Assembly (NCBI GenBank): GCA_032718475.1
Contig: JAUCBJ010002756.1
Location: forward strand, 1-64,000
DNA: 64,000 bases
Reading direction: 5' to 3'
Origin: Nemertoderma westbladi
Taxonomy: Eukaryota; Xenacoelomorpha; Nemertodermatida; Nemertodermatidae
A program made the translations under genes and the position numbers. The notes under the pieces were generated by a model. It worked only from the letters and a program-made list of their open reading frames with translations, did no database searches and had not been told where the DNA came from. Shown here one piece after another: positions 51,504 to 61,400 of this stretch; position 1 is the stretch's first letter, and each line of letters opens with the position of its first letter.

Positions 51504-51785
51504 CTGTATACTATACTATACAGGCTTACAGGCTGCTGTTTCCAATTATAGAACATAAAGGATCAGCCTCATATAAATATCGTCTGCCAGTATTAATTTA
51601 AATTGAATTTTCCCCTTAAATATTCTGTATGTTAATATTAACTGTATTAAGGAAGTACAAAGGTTTATAATAATTACAGATACGGGGTGACTCTCGACGC
51701 AGTCCAAAAAACCCATCCCGGTAAAATCGATGCAAATACTCGCAGACAGCAAAAATTAAACTGCAACTTGTGTTCTTGACCATGG
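51504..51785. other. Space between the two minus-strand genes
   Basis: No repeat or gene recognised. If the two gene models are right, this 280-bp interval holds the promoter of the large gene and the cleavage region of the upstream gene. Confidence 0.3.
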
Positions 51786-51791
51786 TTTATT
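51786..51791 (-). terminator. Possible poly(A) signal AATAAA of the upstream gene
   Basis: AATAAA on the minus strand, about 62 bp after the TGA at 51853-51855. Confidence 0.45.
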
Positions 51792-51852
51792 GTTTTAATT
51801 TGAAAGTGATCGGCCGCACAATAGTGCAACGGCGGCAGACCCAAAAACAAAG

Positions 51853-51898
51853 TCACCCCAAATCACTCAGGTAGTCATGCACTAGGTCCTCCAGTCGT
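51853..51898 (-). CDS. Upstream gene, possible last exon
   Basis: After a good acceptor (CGCCTTTTTACCAACATAG) the phase-2 frame encodes RLEDLVHDYLSDLG and TGA, protein-like but short. The exon at 52266-52393 ends in phase 1, which would give DWRT and TAG instead, so either a linking exon is missing or the reading differs. Confidence 0.4.
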
Positions 51899-52265
51899 CT
51901 ATGTTGGTAAAAAGGCGAAGAAAAAATATTGACTGGCAACCAGCATGTCTCTCCGGTTGCCAGATAACGAGGTTGCCATAACACAAGGTGTGAATAGGCG
52001 ATGACAGTGTCCGGTTAGTTTCAATGAGCATGTTTGCATGGCATAGCAGGGCGGGTTTCGACAATTGCGTGCCACTATAAGTGTATAGTAAAACATTGCT
52101 TTACATACAGTATATGCGTGGCATATCCAACATGGTGTACCCTTGGAAACATTCTGGTAGATACACCATACTGTGATCTGTTGTCCTCAGTAGTAACAGC
52201 CTTGTAACCGTTAAGGAGTTATTAATTCAACTCAACTGCTCTTGTATCCAGACCCTGGAACTCAC

Positions 52266-52393
52266 GTTGACGGAATATCATGCGAACTGAAGTCGTCAAC
52301 GTGACCTTCTCAGCTCCATTCGGGTTTTTATTGCTATCGATAAACTTCTTATGTTCAGAATTATTGTCCACTATCAAGTAGTTGGTCTCCTTG
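52266..52393 (-). CDS. Upstream gene, internal exon
   Basis: Acceptor CTTTTTGTAACAG and donor GTGAGT are both strong; phase 2 in, 1 out, 42 whole codons. It encodes KETNYLIVDNNSEHKKFIDS, then AEKVTLTTSVRMIFRQ. The family is not recognised. Confidence 0.65.
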
Positions 52394-52929
52394 CTGTTAC
52401 AAAAAGACATAGGAAGCTTATTCTAAGTTGTGAACAACTTTAGAGCTCTCACTAATGCCTCTGACAGAATAACACGAAGTGGGGCCTTCGCGCAGCACGT
52501 GACTTAAATTTAATTTAAGTACTAATTCGAAAGTATTACTGTATTAGCAAATTTTAAGCAGATTTCGCCTAATCACTTTTTACCTCTTTCATTTCTATTC
52601 AGACATTTCTGACTCTAGCGGTATAGTGAGAACTGAAGATGGATTAGGGTCTCCAGCCCCACAAAGACACAGCCTATGGATGAATAGTACATACGTACAT
52701 CGGCCAAGTTTCATCTTGAATAACGGATAACGAAATGAGAGACGGATCTCACTTTCAGAAATTTCGTCGTATAGCGGCAGACCGATTAAATCTCCCCCCC
52801 CCCCCCCCACAAAGACGCAGCATGTGGTCCAGAATATATGGCAAGATTCAGCTTAAACTGATTAAAATCAATGAGACGGGAGAATCTATTCACTTTCAGG
52901 CATAAAGTAGTCCTATAGCGGGTGACTGT
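52394..52929. other. Intron with repeat fragments
   Basis: A block GGGGCCTTCGCGCAGCACG (about 52482) also occurs in LINE B (about 29356). The segment 52600-52930 contains diverged copies of the 304-bp repeat that follows (for example CACAAAGACGCAG and CACTTTCAG words) and a C run at 52795. Confidence 0.5.
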
Positions 52930-53925
52930 TGAACTGATTTTCAACAAAACAAATTTTCAACTTGGCAGCTTTAAATTCGACAAAGTTATAAGCATGTCAA
53001 TATCATAACGACGACAACGATTTCACTTTCAGACCTTTGGCCCTCTAGCGGCAGACTGGAGAACTGCAGATGGATTCGCCTCCTTTGAAAGTCACAGCTA
53101 ATGGTCTAATACATATCTGCCAAGTTTCAGCTTAAACGGATTAAAAGCAAAGAAATGGGAGGGCATTTAATGTTTAGACATGTGGCCCTCTAGCGGGAGA
53201 CCATTGCACTGATGGTGTCTGAAAGTCTCTCAAAAATCTCAACTTTTGCTCATATTGATACCTAGAAATTTTCAACTTGGCAGCTTTAAATCCGACAAAG
53301 TTATTAGCATGTCAAAATCGACGATTTCACTTTCAGACCTTTGGCCCTCTAGCGGCAGACTGGAGAACTGCAGATGGATTCGCCTCCTTTGAAAGTCACA
53401 GCTAATGGTCTAATACATATCTGCCAAGTTTCAGCTTAAACGGATTAAAAGCAAAGAAATGGGAGGGCATTTAATGTTTAGACATGTGGCCCTCTAGCGG
53501 GAGACCATTGCACTGATGGTGTCTGAAAGTGTCTCAAAAATCTCAACTTTAGCTCATATTGATACCTAGAAATTTTCAACTTGGCAGCTTTAAATCCGAC
53601 AAAGTTATTAGCATGTCAAAATCGACGATTTCACTTTCAGACCTTTGGCCCTCTAGCGGCAGACTGGAGAACTGCAGATGGATTCGCCTCCTTTGAAAGT
53701 CACAGCTAATGGTCTAATACATATCTGCCAAGTTTCAGCTTAAACGGATTAAAAGCAAAGAAATGGGAGGGCATTTAATGTTTAGACATGTGGCCCTCTA
53801 GCGGGAGACCATTGCACTGATGGTGTCTGAAAGTCTCTCAAAAATCTCAACTTTTGCTCATATTGATACCTACAAATTTTCAACTTGGCAGCTTTAAATC
53901 CGACAAAGTTATTAGCATGTCAAAA
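52930..53925. repeat. 304-bp tandem repeat, three full units
   Basis: The phrase TTCAACTTGGCAGCTTTAAA starts at about 52956, 53271, 53575 and 53879, a spacing of 315, 304 and 304. The last two units are nearly identical. Each unit holds GGCCCTCTAGCGGCAGACTG and a diverged internal second copy (GCCCTCTAGCGGGAGACC). Confidence 0.9.
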
Positions 53926-53947
53926 TCGTAACGACGACGACGACGAC

Positions 53948-53979
<32 letters not shown>

Positions 53980-54000
53980 CGACAACGACGACGACGACAA
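53926..54000. repeat. (CGA)n microsatellite
   Basis: ACG/CGA triplets interrupted by ACAACG, directly after the 304-bp array. The following 54040-54075 (CGCTAAGGCTCC, CTTCGTGGCTCGCCCCACA) matches a piece in LINE B at about 30877-30915, so this is probably the edge of a dispersed element. Confidence 0.85.
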
Positions 54001-54075
54001 CTATTTGCATAAATTGACCCACCCCCTAACAGTGTCAATTCGCTAAGGCTCCGCCAACTTCGTGGCTCGCCCCAC

Positions 54076-55534
54076 AATCTCATCAGCTAAGTGGAACTAA
54101 GTAAATTGAAAACTTGAATCTTGAGAATGTCTGTGAATGAAACTGTATGCCTCAGAAGTGGAAAAGAATACAGGGGAACCGCCAGAAAGAGATCCGATCT
54201 CATCAACTGATTTCAGCAGTAATCCCATAAGTTTGAATTAATTGTGATCATGCATCGTATTTGCTCCTCACTTCCCACTCCGGAGGTGGAGTTCAATTGA
54301 AAGTCCACAAAAGGACAAGGAGAGTGAGCTGAGTGTCCTGCTACGCGGATTGTTCTTAAATAATTTTTCTAAGTCTTCTTCTATCGCGGTGTAACAGTCG
54401 ATGGCATTCTTCCTCTCTCTTGGAGACCTCAGTAGGAACCACATTGAGCGCTATTGGTTTGAACAGCCTCCAACTGCAACCATTTTATTTCCCTTTATTC
54501 ATTCAAAGTTGACAAGTTGCTGATTCCCAGAGAAGGGATTTACAGGATTGCGTCAATTAATAGACCCCCATGTGTCAAATATATATGTAAAAAATTTTGA
54601 AAGGTTAAATTATGAAAACATTTCTTGTGGAATTCAGGTAGGCCTAATTATTGCTCGCTATATTATGGCGAAAAATGACAGCAGTTAGCAGACACCAAAT
54701 ATGGGTTTAGTGGGTTCAAAAACTTAATTTAAGTTAATTAAAAACATTTGCGGACAAGAGTAGGTTACAGTGTATGGGCCGTGTTTGATAACCAAAACAG
54801 CAAACAAAACTTTATTTCATATGCGACCAATTAGCGCTTGAGATTACTTCTTATTTCAATTGCGGCCAATATGGGCCACTATCTGGTTATATCATACACC
54901 GAACGTACATTACAGTATTTCTGACACTGATATTTAATTAACTCCAAATTAATAAAGTTTCTGACAATCAAATTCAACAAAGTGAGAAAATTTTCAATGG
55001 AACATTAATAAAAACCCTTAACCATATCGTCGCGGTTTGAATAGTCTGAATGCTTTGAACCGTTGTAATTATACGTAAATCCTTAAACCAAGGGGACCAT
55101 TACAATATAATAAGCTGTGTCAGTATCCTACTAAAGATTTATAATTTATGCCAAAAAATTTAAAATAATTAGAGTCAACTTCTTGCTTTTTATCAAAATA
55201 TATAAAGGTCATAAATTCCCGCCGATATTTCTTTGTAAATAGTTGACAATTTATCTAAACTCGATATCCCGTGGATTTAATTAATATAGTGATGGAAATT
55301 ATGAGTAACTCGCTTGCCAAATATACTAGTATTTATTATATAAACCTATATGGCCTGTCGTACAGACCCATAAAGATAGGCGTACAAACAATGCGTCACG
55401 AAACAATTAAACCACGCAGTAGATTAATCTCCATAGAGGCTTATTGTTTGGGTAAACAGAAACTAAACAACCGAATGTGTTAGAGATATCACCTTAAATA
55501 AATTGGAGTTCCAACACTAAAGTTTTGTTCAAAC
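54076..55534. other. Intron, mostly unrecognised
   Basis: There may be a retroelement remnant around 54140-54520, with short frames on both strands (plus-strand MSVNETVCLRSGKEYRG at about 54127; minus-strand VVPTEVSKREEECHRLLHRD at about 54400-54450). A lone diverged unit of the 67-bp repeat lies at about 54757-54803. A linking exon of the upstream gene could be hidden here. Confidence 0.35.
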
Positions 55535-55600
55535 CGTGGTGTAGCGGTTGTAATAAATTCATATCTCTACGGAGGTCGTGGGTTCGATTCGATCTCCACA
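55535..55600 (+). repeat. tRNA-derived SINE head
   Basis: A-like box TGTAGCGGTTG (55540-55550) and B-box GGGTTCGATTC (55580-55590), followed by a G run. No acceptor stem. Confidence 0.5.
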
Positions 55601-55904
55601 GGGGGGGGGCCAGAGCAGTTTTCAAAGCAATGGCGCATTTCTTAAATGGTACCCGTAGCTACAGTAAATGAGCACTGGAGTTTCCTCTAGAGAGTATAGT
55701 TCTGGAGGGATCGAACTGGAAATAAGTCGTCCGACTTACCGAAAGAATAAAACTGTAATACTGAAACATTACCTTTTTTTACCTTTTAATCATTCAGGAA
55801 ACTAGTTTCTTATCCATGTATATCGCCATATTTAGCTTATTTATAACCAATTAATTAATTAACAAGAAATTAATTATTCTAACTAATTTAATTACTAAAC
55901 TTAC

Positions 55905-56013
55905 TGAAAGGTTCTTGATTTCGAGCAACCGTAACATAGTCCAACTCTTTGCCAGAAAGGTAGAGTGTTCCTGAGTCCACCGGTAGAGGCGTTACATTTC
56001 GCGCAGTATATAC
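55905..56013 (-). CDS. Upstream gene, internal exon
   Basis: Donor GTAAGT is perfect; the acceptor (TTGAACCCCCAG) is weak. Phase 0 in, 1 out, 36 whole codons reading VYTARNVTPLPVDSGTLYLS, then GKELDYVTVARNQEPF. It joins the exon at 58292-58432 in phase. Other frames are open but less protein-like. Confidence 0.5.
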
Positions 56014-56693
56014 CTGGGGGTTCAACACGTCCGTTTAGAGCAACTGATTTAATAAAGGGTAGGAATATCCGCCGGGAGTCATAACGACCATCCGTCGTGT
56101 GTAGCGTTAAAGCCTGGACGTTCCGCATGGATTGACGGACTTGGCCCAGTAATCTACGGATTTAATTAGTTTTACGCACATCATCAGATAATAATAATAA
56201 TTTTTGTCTGCAGGAAAAAATCACTTTTTCACAGATCAGCGGACTGGCGTTAACTGATCACTGATTTCATGATTTCACCCGACAAGTGGTTCGCGGTTAC
56301 TTTTTAGGTTTTAATTAAATACCGAGTTAGTAGCCCTTTTTTGCGAAATTTAAACTTTACTTGGCGCTGCAACTACTGACAGCAGTTTGTTATATCTAAC
56401 ATTACAAAGAATGGCCACTTACATGGCGCTGTAATTACATGAGCTACGGACCCTAAAATTTATATAAAATTACAACAGGTAGTTATTTTTTATTTTAATT
56501 GGCCACAACCGTTTTCTACAACGATGTACTCCCTATCTATAATTAGTATGTTTACATTAATATGTTTGAGAAAATCCACAAACTTGTTGATAAATAAAGT
56601 TTCATAGCTCGCACAGGTTTCACATGTTTTTAAACGTTCTGAAGGATTTATTGGTCAGACACAAACCCTAATAATTACCCCTAGACCAAAGCA
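56014..56693. other. Intron, nothing recognised
   Basis: AT-rich with short GGCGCTG words (56354, 56420). No repeat or gene. Confidence 0.4.
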
Positions 56694-56925
56694 GCAGCTT
56701 GGTCTAGTGGTGACATTCCTGGGCCTCCACTCAGGAGGCACTGGTTCGATCCCTAGATGGGGCAGCATTATTTGGGCACAGTGCTTTAAATGCTGTAACC
56801 TAGCCCAAGCCTGGCTTTCATCCTTAACTGGTCGATAAATGGGAATCAAGGCAACTTGGGAATCAGAGTGGAAGGGTTTACTGTGGAAGATTCCTTGGCT
56901 TAACGAGCCTAAAAGTTTCTCCCAT
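56694..56925 (+). repeat. tRNA-derived SINE
   Basis: A perfect A-box TGGTCTAGTGG (56700-56710) and B-box TGGTTCGATCC (56742-56752) head a body of about 170 bp. At 56856-56891 the body contains GGAATCAGAGTGGAAGGGTT and ACTGTGGAAGAT, the reverse complement of the 63-bp minisatellite unit at 42240-49985. Confidence 0.75.
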
Positions 56926-57694
56926 CTCCCATTCCGGTTACGTTGACAACTACAATATAAATAAATATTGCAGAAACACAAGAACCTTACCCATAGTACC
57001 AAAGTTCCCTAAAACCACCTGAATAAGTATATACGATTTATTTTAGGAAACATTATTTACATAGTACCTCAATAAGCAAAAGTGTCCCTACTAGCATACA
57101 AAGGTTCATATAAAATTATGTTGTTAAAAAAAGGCGAAATATTTTAGGTGGAAATAAAATTTAATAATCTGAATTCATAGATCATCAAAATATAAAAAGT
57201 AGGCCTATGAAGCTAATATGGAAAAAATAATCTGATTAATGTAAATTCTTGCATTGGACTTTGAGATCTACTGAAGACCTCCTTACGAGAGGTCTGCATT
57301 AAATAAGTTATCAAGGGATGATGGGAATCACCTGGTACAATATCAAACCTTAACTGAAGGTAAGCTTATTGCGGATAGCAGTAAAGCCTGTGATACTATA
57401 TGGCAGTCCCAGTTGGGCTCTTACTACAGGAATCACCAATCAGTTGACGATACATACATACAATGTTCAAACATGCTCTGCAAGGTTGAAAATTTAATGT
57501 TCTGCTCATTTAACAAAAGTGGCATTGTACAAGCTTGGTAGTGACAAAGAATTACCAAAGCCCAGCAACACACTGCAGGATCTACGGATGGGACGAATGT
57601 GGGAGTTGCATGGCTGATCGCGAACTGTGGAAGTGTTGCATTGCAGGGCCAGCTGGTGATGCATCGCAAAGGTGTGGACGATGTAGGTATGTTT
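56926..57694. other. Intron, possible LINE tail at the end
   Basis: Mostly unrecognised. At 57535-57680 a plus-strand frame has MADRELWKCCIAGPAGDASQ, which resembles the last residues of LINE A (MGDRELWRC). This could be the 3' end of a related LINE whose tail seeded the array that follows. Confidence 0.35.
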
Positions 57695-58095
57695 GCGCAG
57701 GGGAGGGGGATGGGTGTAAGTATGTATGCGCAGGGGAGCGGGATGGGTGTAAGTATGTATGCGCAGGGGAGGGTTGGTGTATGTATGTATGCGCAGGGGA
57801 GGGTTGGTGTATGTATGTATGCGCAGGGGAGGGTGATGGGTGTAAGTATGTATGCGCAGGGGAGGGGGTTGGGTGTATGTATGTATGCGCAGGGGAGGGT
57901 TGGTGTATGTATGTATGCGCAGGGGAGGGGGATGGGTGTATGTATGTATGCGCAGGGGAGGGTTGGTGTATGTATGTATGCGCAGGGGAGGGTGATGGGT
58001 GTAAGTATGTATGCGCAGGGGAGGGTTGGTGTATGTATGTATGCGCAGGGGAGGGTGATGGGTGTAAGTATGTATGCGCAGTGGGTGGCTAATAG
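57695..58095. repeat. Minisatellite of about 30-33 bp
   Basis: About 12 units of GTATGTATGCGCAGGGGAGG followed by TTGGTGTAT or GATGGGTGTAA. Open in two plus frames, not called as protein. Confidence 0.85.
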
Positions 58096-58291
58096 TTATT
58101 GGCTAATGCGCAGGGGGAGGCTAGTTATGTACAAATTATGTAGGGATAACATGTGATTTTATTACTTTCATTTATTTATAGCGACAAACCGACGTCACCA
58201 ACCTTCGTCTAGTCATCCTCATCAAAAACAAAGCCCTGTTCCTTCTGCTACTCATATCGTCAATAAACGTGAGTAACCTAGGCAACACAAC

Positions 58292-58432
58292 CTTGCGCAT
58301 CTTCCAGTTAAGTATCGGATCTGTAGGTTTGGTATACCCTACGTCTTTGTGGTAGACTTGATTCGGAGCCGCTGATTGATTACCATGCATATCTATCCTC
58401 AAATTAGAATCGAGGGATCTACGCCTCATTCT
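58292..58432 (-). CDS. Upstream gene, exon
   Basis: Acceptor TTTTACTTGCAG, donor GTTGTG (weak); phase 0 to 0, 47 codons: RMRRRSLDSNLRIDMHGNQS, then VGYTKPTDPILNWKMRK. The frame can run on to a TAA at 58172-58174, so a longer last exon is an alternative. The intron before it holds the 24-bp array. Confidence 0.5.
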
Positions 58433-58465
58433 CTGCAAGTAAAATTATTAGCTGTGCAGCTGTGG

Positions 58466-61400
58466 ATGGAAAGGGGAGCGAACCAATAGGTGGAAAGGGG
58501 AACGAATTAATGGATGGAAAGGGGAACGAATTAATGGATGGAAAGCGGAACGAAATAATGGGTGGAAAGGGGAACGAAATAATGGGTGGAAAGGGGAACG
58601 AAATAATGGGTGGAAAGGGGAACGAAATAATGGGTGGAAAGGGGAACGAAATAATGGGTGGAAAGGGGAACGAAATAATGGGTGGAAAGGGGAACGAAAT
58701 AATGGGTGGAAAGGGGAGCGAAATAATGGGTGGAAAGGGGAACGAAGATAATGGGTGGAAAGGGGAACGAAATAATGGGTGGAAAGGGGAACGAAATAAT
58801 GGGTGGAAAGGAGAGCGAAACAATGGGTGGAAAGGGGAGCGAAATAATGGGTGGAAAGGGGAACGAAATAATGGGTGGAAAGGGGAACGAAATAATGGGT
58901 GGAAAGGGGAACGAAATAATGGGTGGAAAGGGGAGCGAAATAATGGGTGGAAAGGGGAACGAGATAATGGGTGGAAAGGGGAACGAAATAATGGGTGGAA
59001 AGGGGAACGAAATAATGGGTGGAAAGGGGAACGAAATAATGGGTGGAAAGGGGAACGAAATAATGGGTGGAAAGGGGAACGAAATAATGGGTGGAAAGGG
59101 GAGCGAAATAATGGGTGGAAAGGGGAACGAAATAATGGGTGGAAAGGGGAACGAAATAATGGGTGGAAACGGGAACGAAATAATGGGTGGAAAGGGGAAC
59201 GAAATAATGGGTGGAAAGGAGAGCGAAACAATGGGTGGAAAGGGGAACGAAATAATGGGTGGAAAGGGGAACGAAATAATGGGTGGAAAGGGGAACGAAA
59301 TAATGGTGGAAAGGGGAACGAAATAATGGGTGGAAAGGGGAGCGAAATAATAGGTGGAAAGGGGAACGAAATAATGGGTGGAAAGGGGAACGAAATAATG
59401 GGTGGAAAGGAGAGCGAAACAATGGGTGGAAAGGGGAGCGAAATAATGGGTGGAAAGGGGAGCGAAATAATAGGTGGAAACGGGAACGAAATAATGGGTG
59501 GAAAGGGGAACGAAATAATGGGTGGAAAGGGGAACGAAATAATGGGTGGAAAGGGGAACGAAATAATGGGTGGAAAGGGGAGCGAAATAATGGGTGGAAA
59601 GGGGAACGAGATAATGGGTGGAAAGGGGAACGAAATAATGGGTGGAAAGGGGAACGAAATAATGGGTGGAAAGGAGAGCGAAACAATGGGTGGAAAGGGG
59701 AGCGAAATAATGGGTGGAAAGGGGAACGAGATAATGGGTGGAAAGGGGAACGAAATAATAGGTGGAAACGGGAACGAAATAATGGGTGGAAAGGGGAACG
59801 AAATAATGGGTGGAAAGGAGAGCGAAACAATGGGTGGAAAGGGGAGCGAAATAATGGGTGGAAAGGGGAGCGAAATAATAGGTGGAAACGGGAACGAAAT
59901 AATGGGTGGAAAGGGGAACGAAATAATGGGTGGAAAGGGGAACGAAATAATGGGTGGAAAGGGGAACGAAATAATGGGTGGAAAGGGGAGCGAAATAATG
60001 GGTGGAAAGGGGAACGAGATAATGGGTGGAAAGGGGAACGAAATAATGGGTGGAAAGGGGAACGAAATAATGGGTGGAAAGGAGAGCGAAACAATGGGTG
60101 GAAAGGGGAGCGAAATAATGGGTGGAAAGGGGAACGAGATAATGGGTGGAAAGGGGAACGAAATAATGGATGGAAAGGGGAACGAAATAATGGGTGGAAA
60201 GGGGAGCGAAATAATGGGTGGAAAGGGGAACGAAATAATGGGTGGAAAGGGGAACGAAATAATGGGTGGAAAGGGGAACGAAATAATGGGTGGAAAGGGG
60301 AACGAAATAATGGGTGGAAAGGGGAACGAAATAATGGGTGGAAAGGGGAACGAAATAATGGGTGGAAAGGGGAGCGAAATAATGGGTGGAAAGGGGAACG
60401 AAATAATGGGTGGAAAGGGGAACGAAATAATAGGTGGAAACGGGAACGAAATAATGGGTGGAAAGGGGAGCGAAATAATGGGTGGAAAGGGGAACGAAAT
60501 AATGGGTGGAAAGGGGAACGAAATAATAGGTGGAAACGGGAACGAAATAATGGGTGGAAAGGGGAACGAAATAATGGGTGGAAACGGGAACGAAATAATG
60601 GGTGGAAAGGGGAACGAAATAATGGGTGGAAAGGGGAGCGAAACAATGGGTGGAAAGGGGAGCGAAATAATGGGTGGAAAGGGGAACGAAATAATGGGTG
60701 GAAAGGGGAACGAAATAATGGGTGGAAAGGAGAGCGAAACAATGGGTGGAAAGGGGAGCGAAATAATGGGTGGAAAGGGGAACGAGATAATGGGTGGAAA
60801 GGGGAACGAAATAATCGGTGGAAAGGGGAACGAAATAATGGGTGGAAAGGGGAACGAAGTAATGGGTGGAAAGGAGAGCGAAACAATGGGTGGAAAGGGG
60901 AGCGAAATAATGGGTGGAAAGGGGAACGAAATAATGGGTGGAAAGGGGAACGAAATAATGGGTGGAAAGGAGAGCGAAACAATGGGTGGAAAGGGGAGCG
61001 AAATAATGGGTGGAAAGGGGAACGAGATAATGGGTGGAAAGGGGAACGAAATAATGGGTGGAAAGGGGAACGAAATAATGGGTGGAAAGGGGAACGAAAT
61101 AATGGGTGGAAAGGGGAACGAAATAATCGGTGGAAAGGGGAACGAAATAATGGGTGGAAAGGGGAACGAAATAATGGGTGGAAAGGGGAACGAAGTAATG
61201 GGTGGAAAGGGGAGCGAAATAATGGGTGGAAAGGGGAACGAAGTAATGGGTGGAAAGGGGAACGAAGTAATGGGTGGAAAGGGGAACGAGATAATGGGTG
61301 GAAAGGGGAACGAAATAATCGGTGGAAAGGGGAACGAAATAATGGGTGGAAAGGGGAACGAAGTAATGGGTGGAAAGGGGAACGAAATAATCGGTGGAAA

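Noticed and set aside
55901-56128. 75-codon minus ORF with cysteines (CAKCNASTGG, CYGCSKS)
   Set aside because: It looks zinc-finger-like, but the neighbouring frame joins in phase to the upstream exon and reads as better protein. Kept only as an alternative.
57535-58156. Two overlapping 185-codon ORFs
   Set aside because: Mostly the tandem array at 57695-58095 read in two registers; only the first 40 codons might be a LINE tail.
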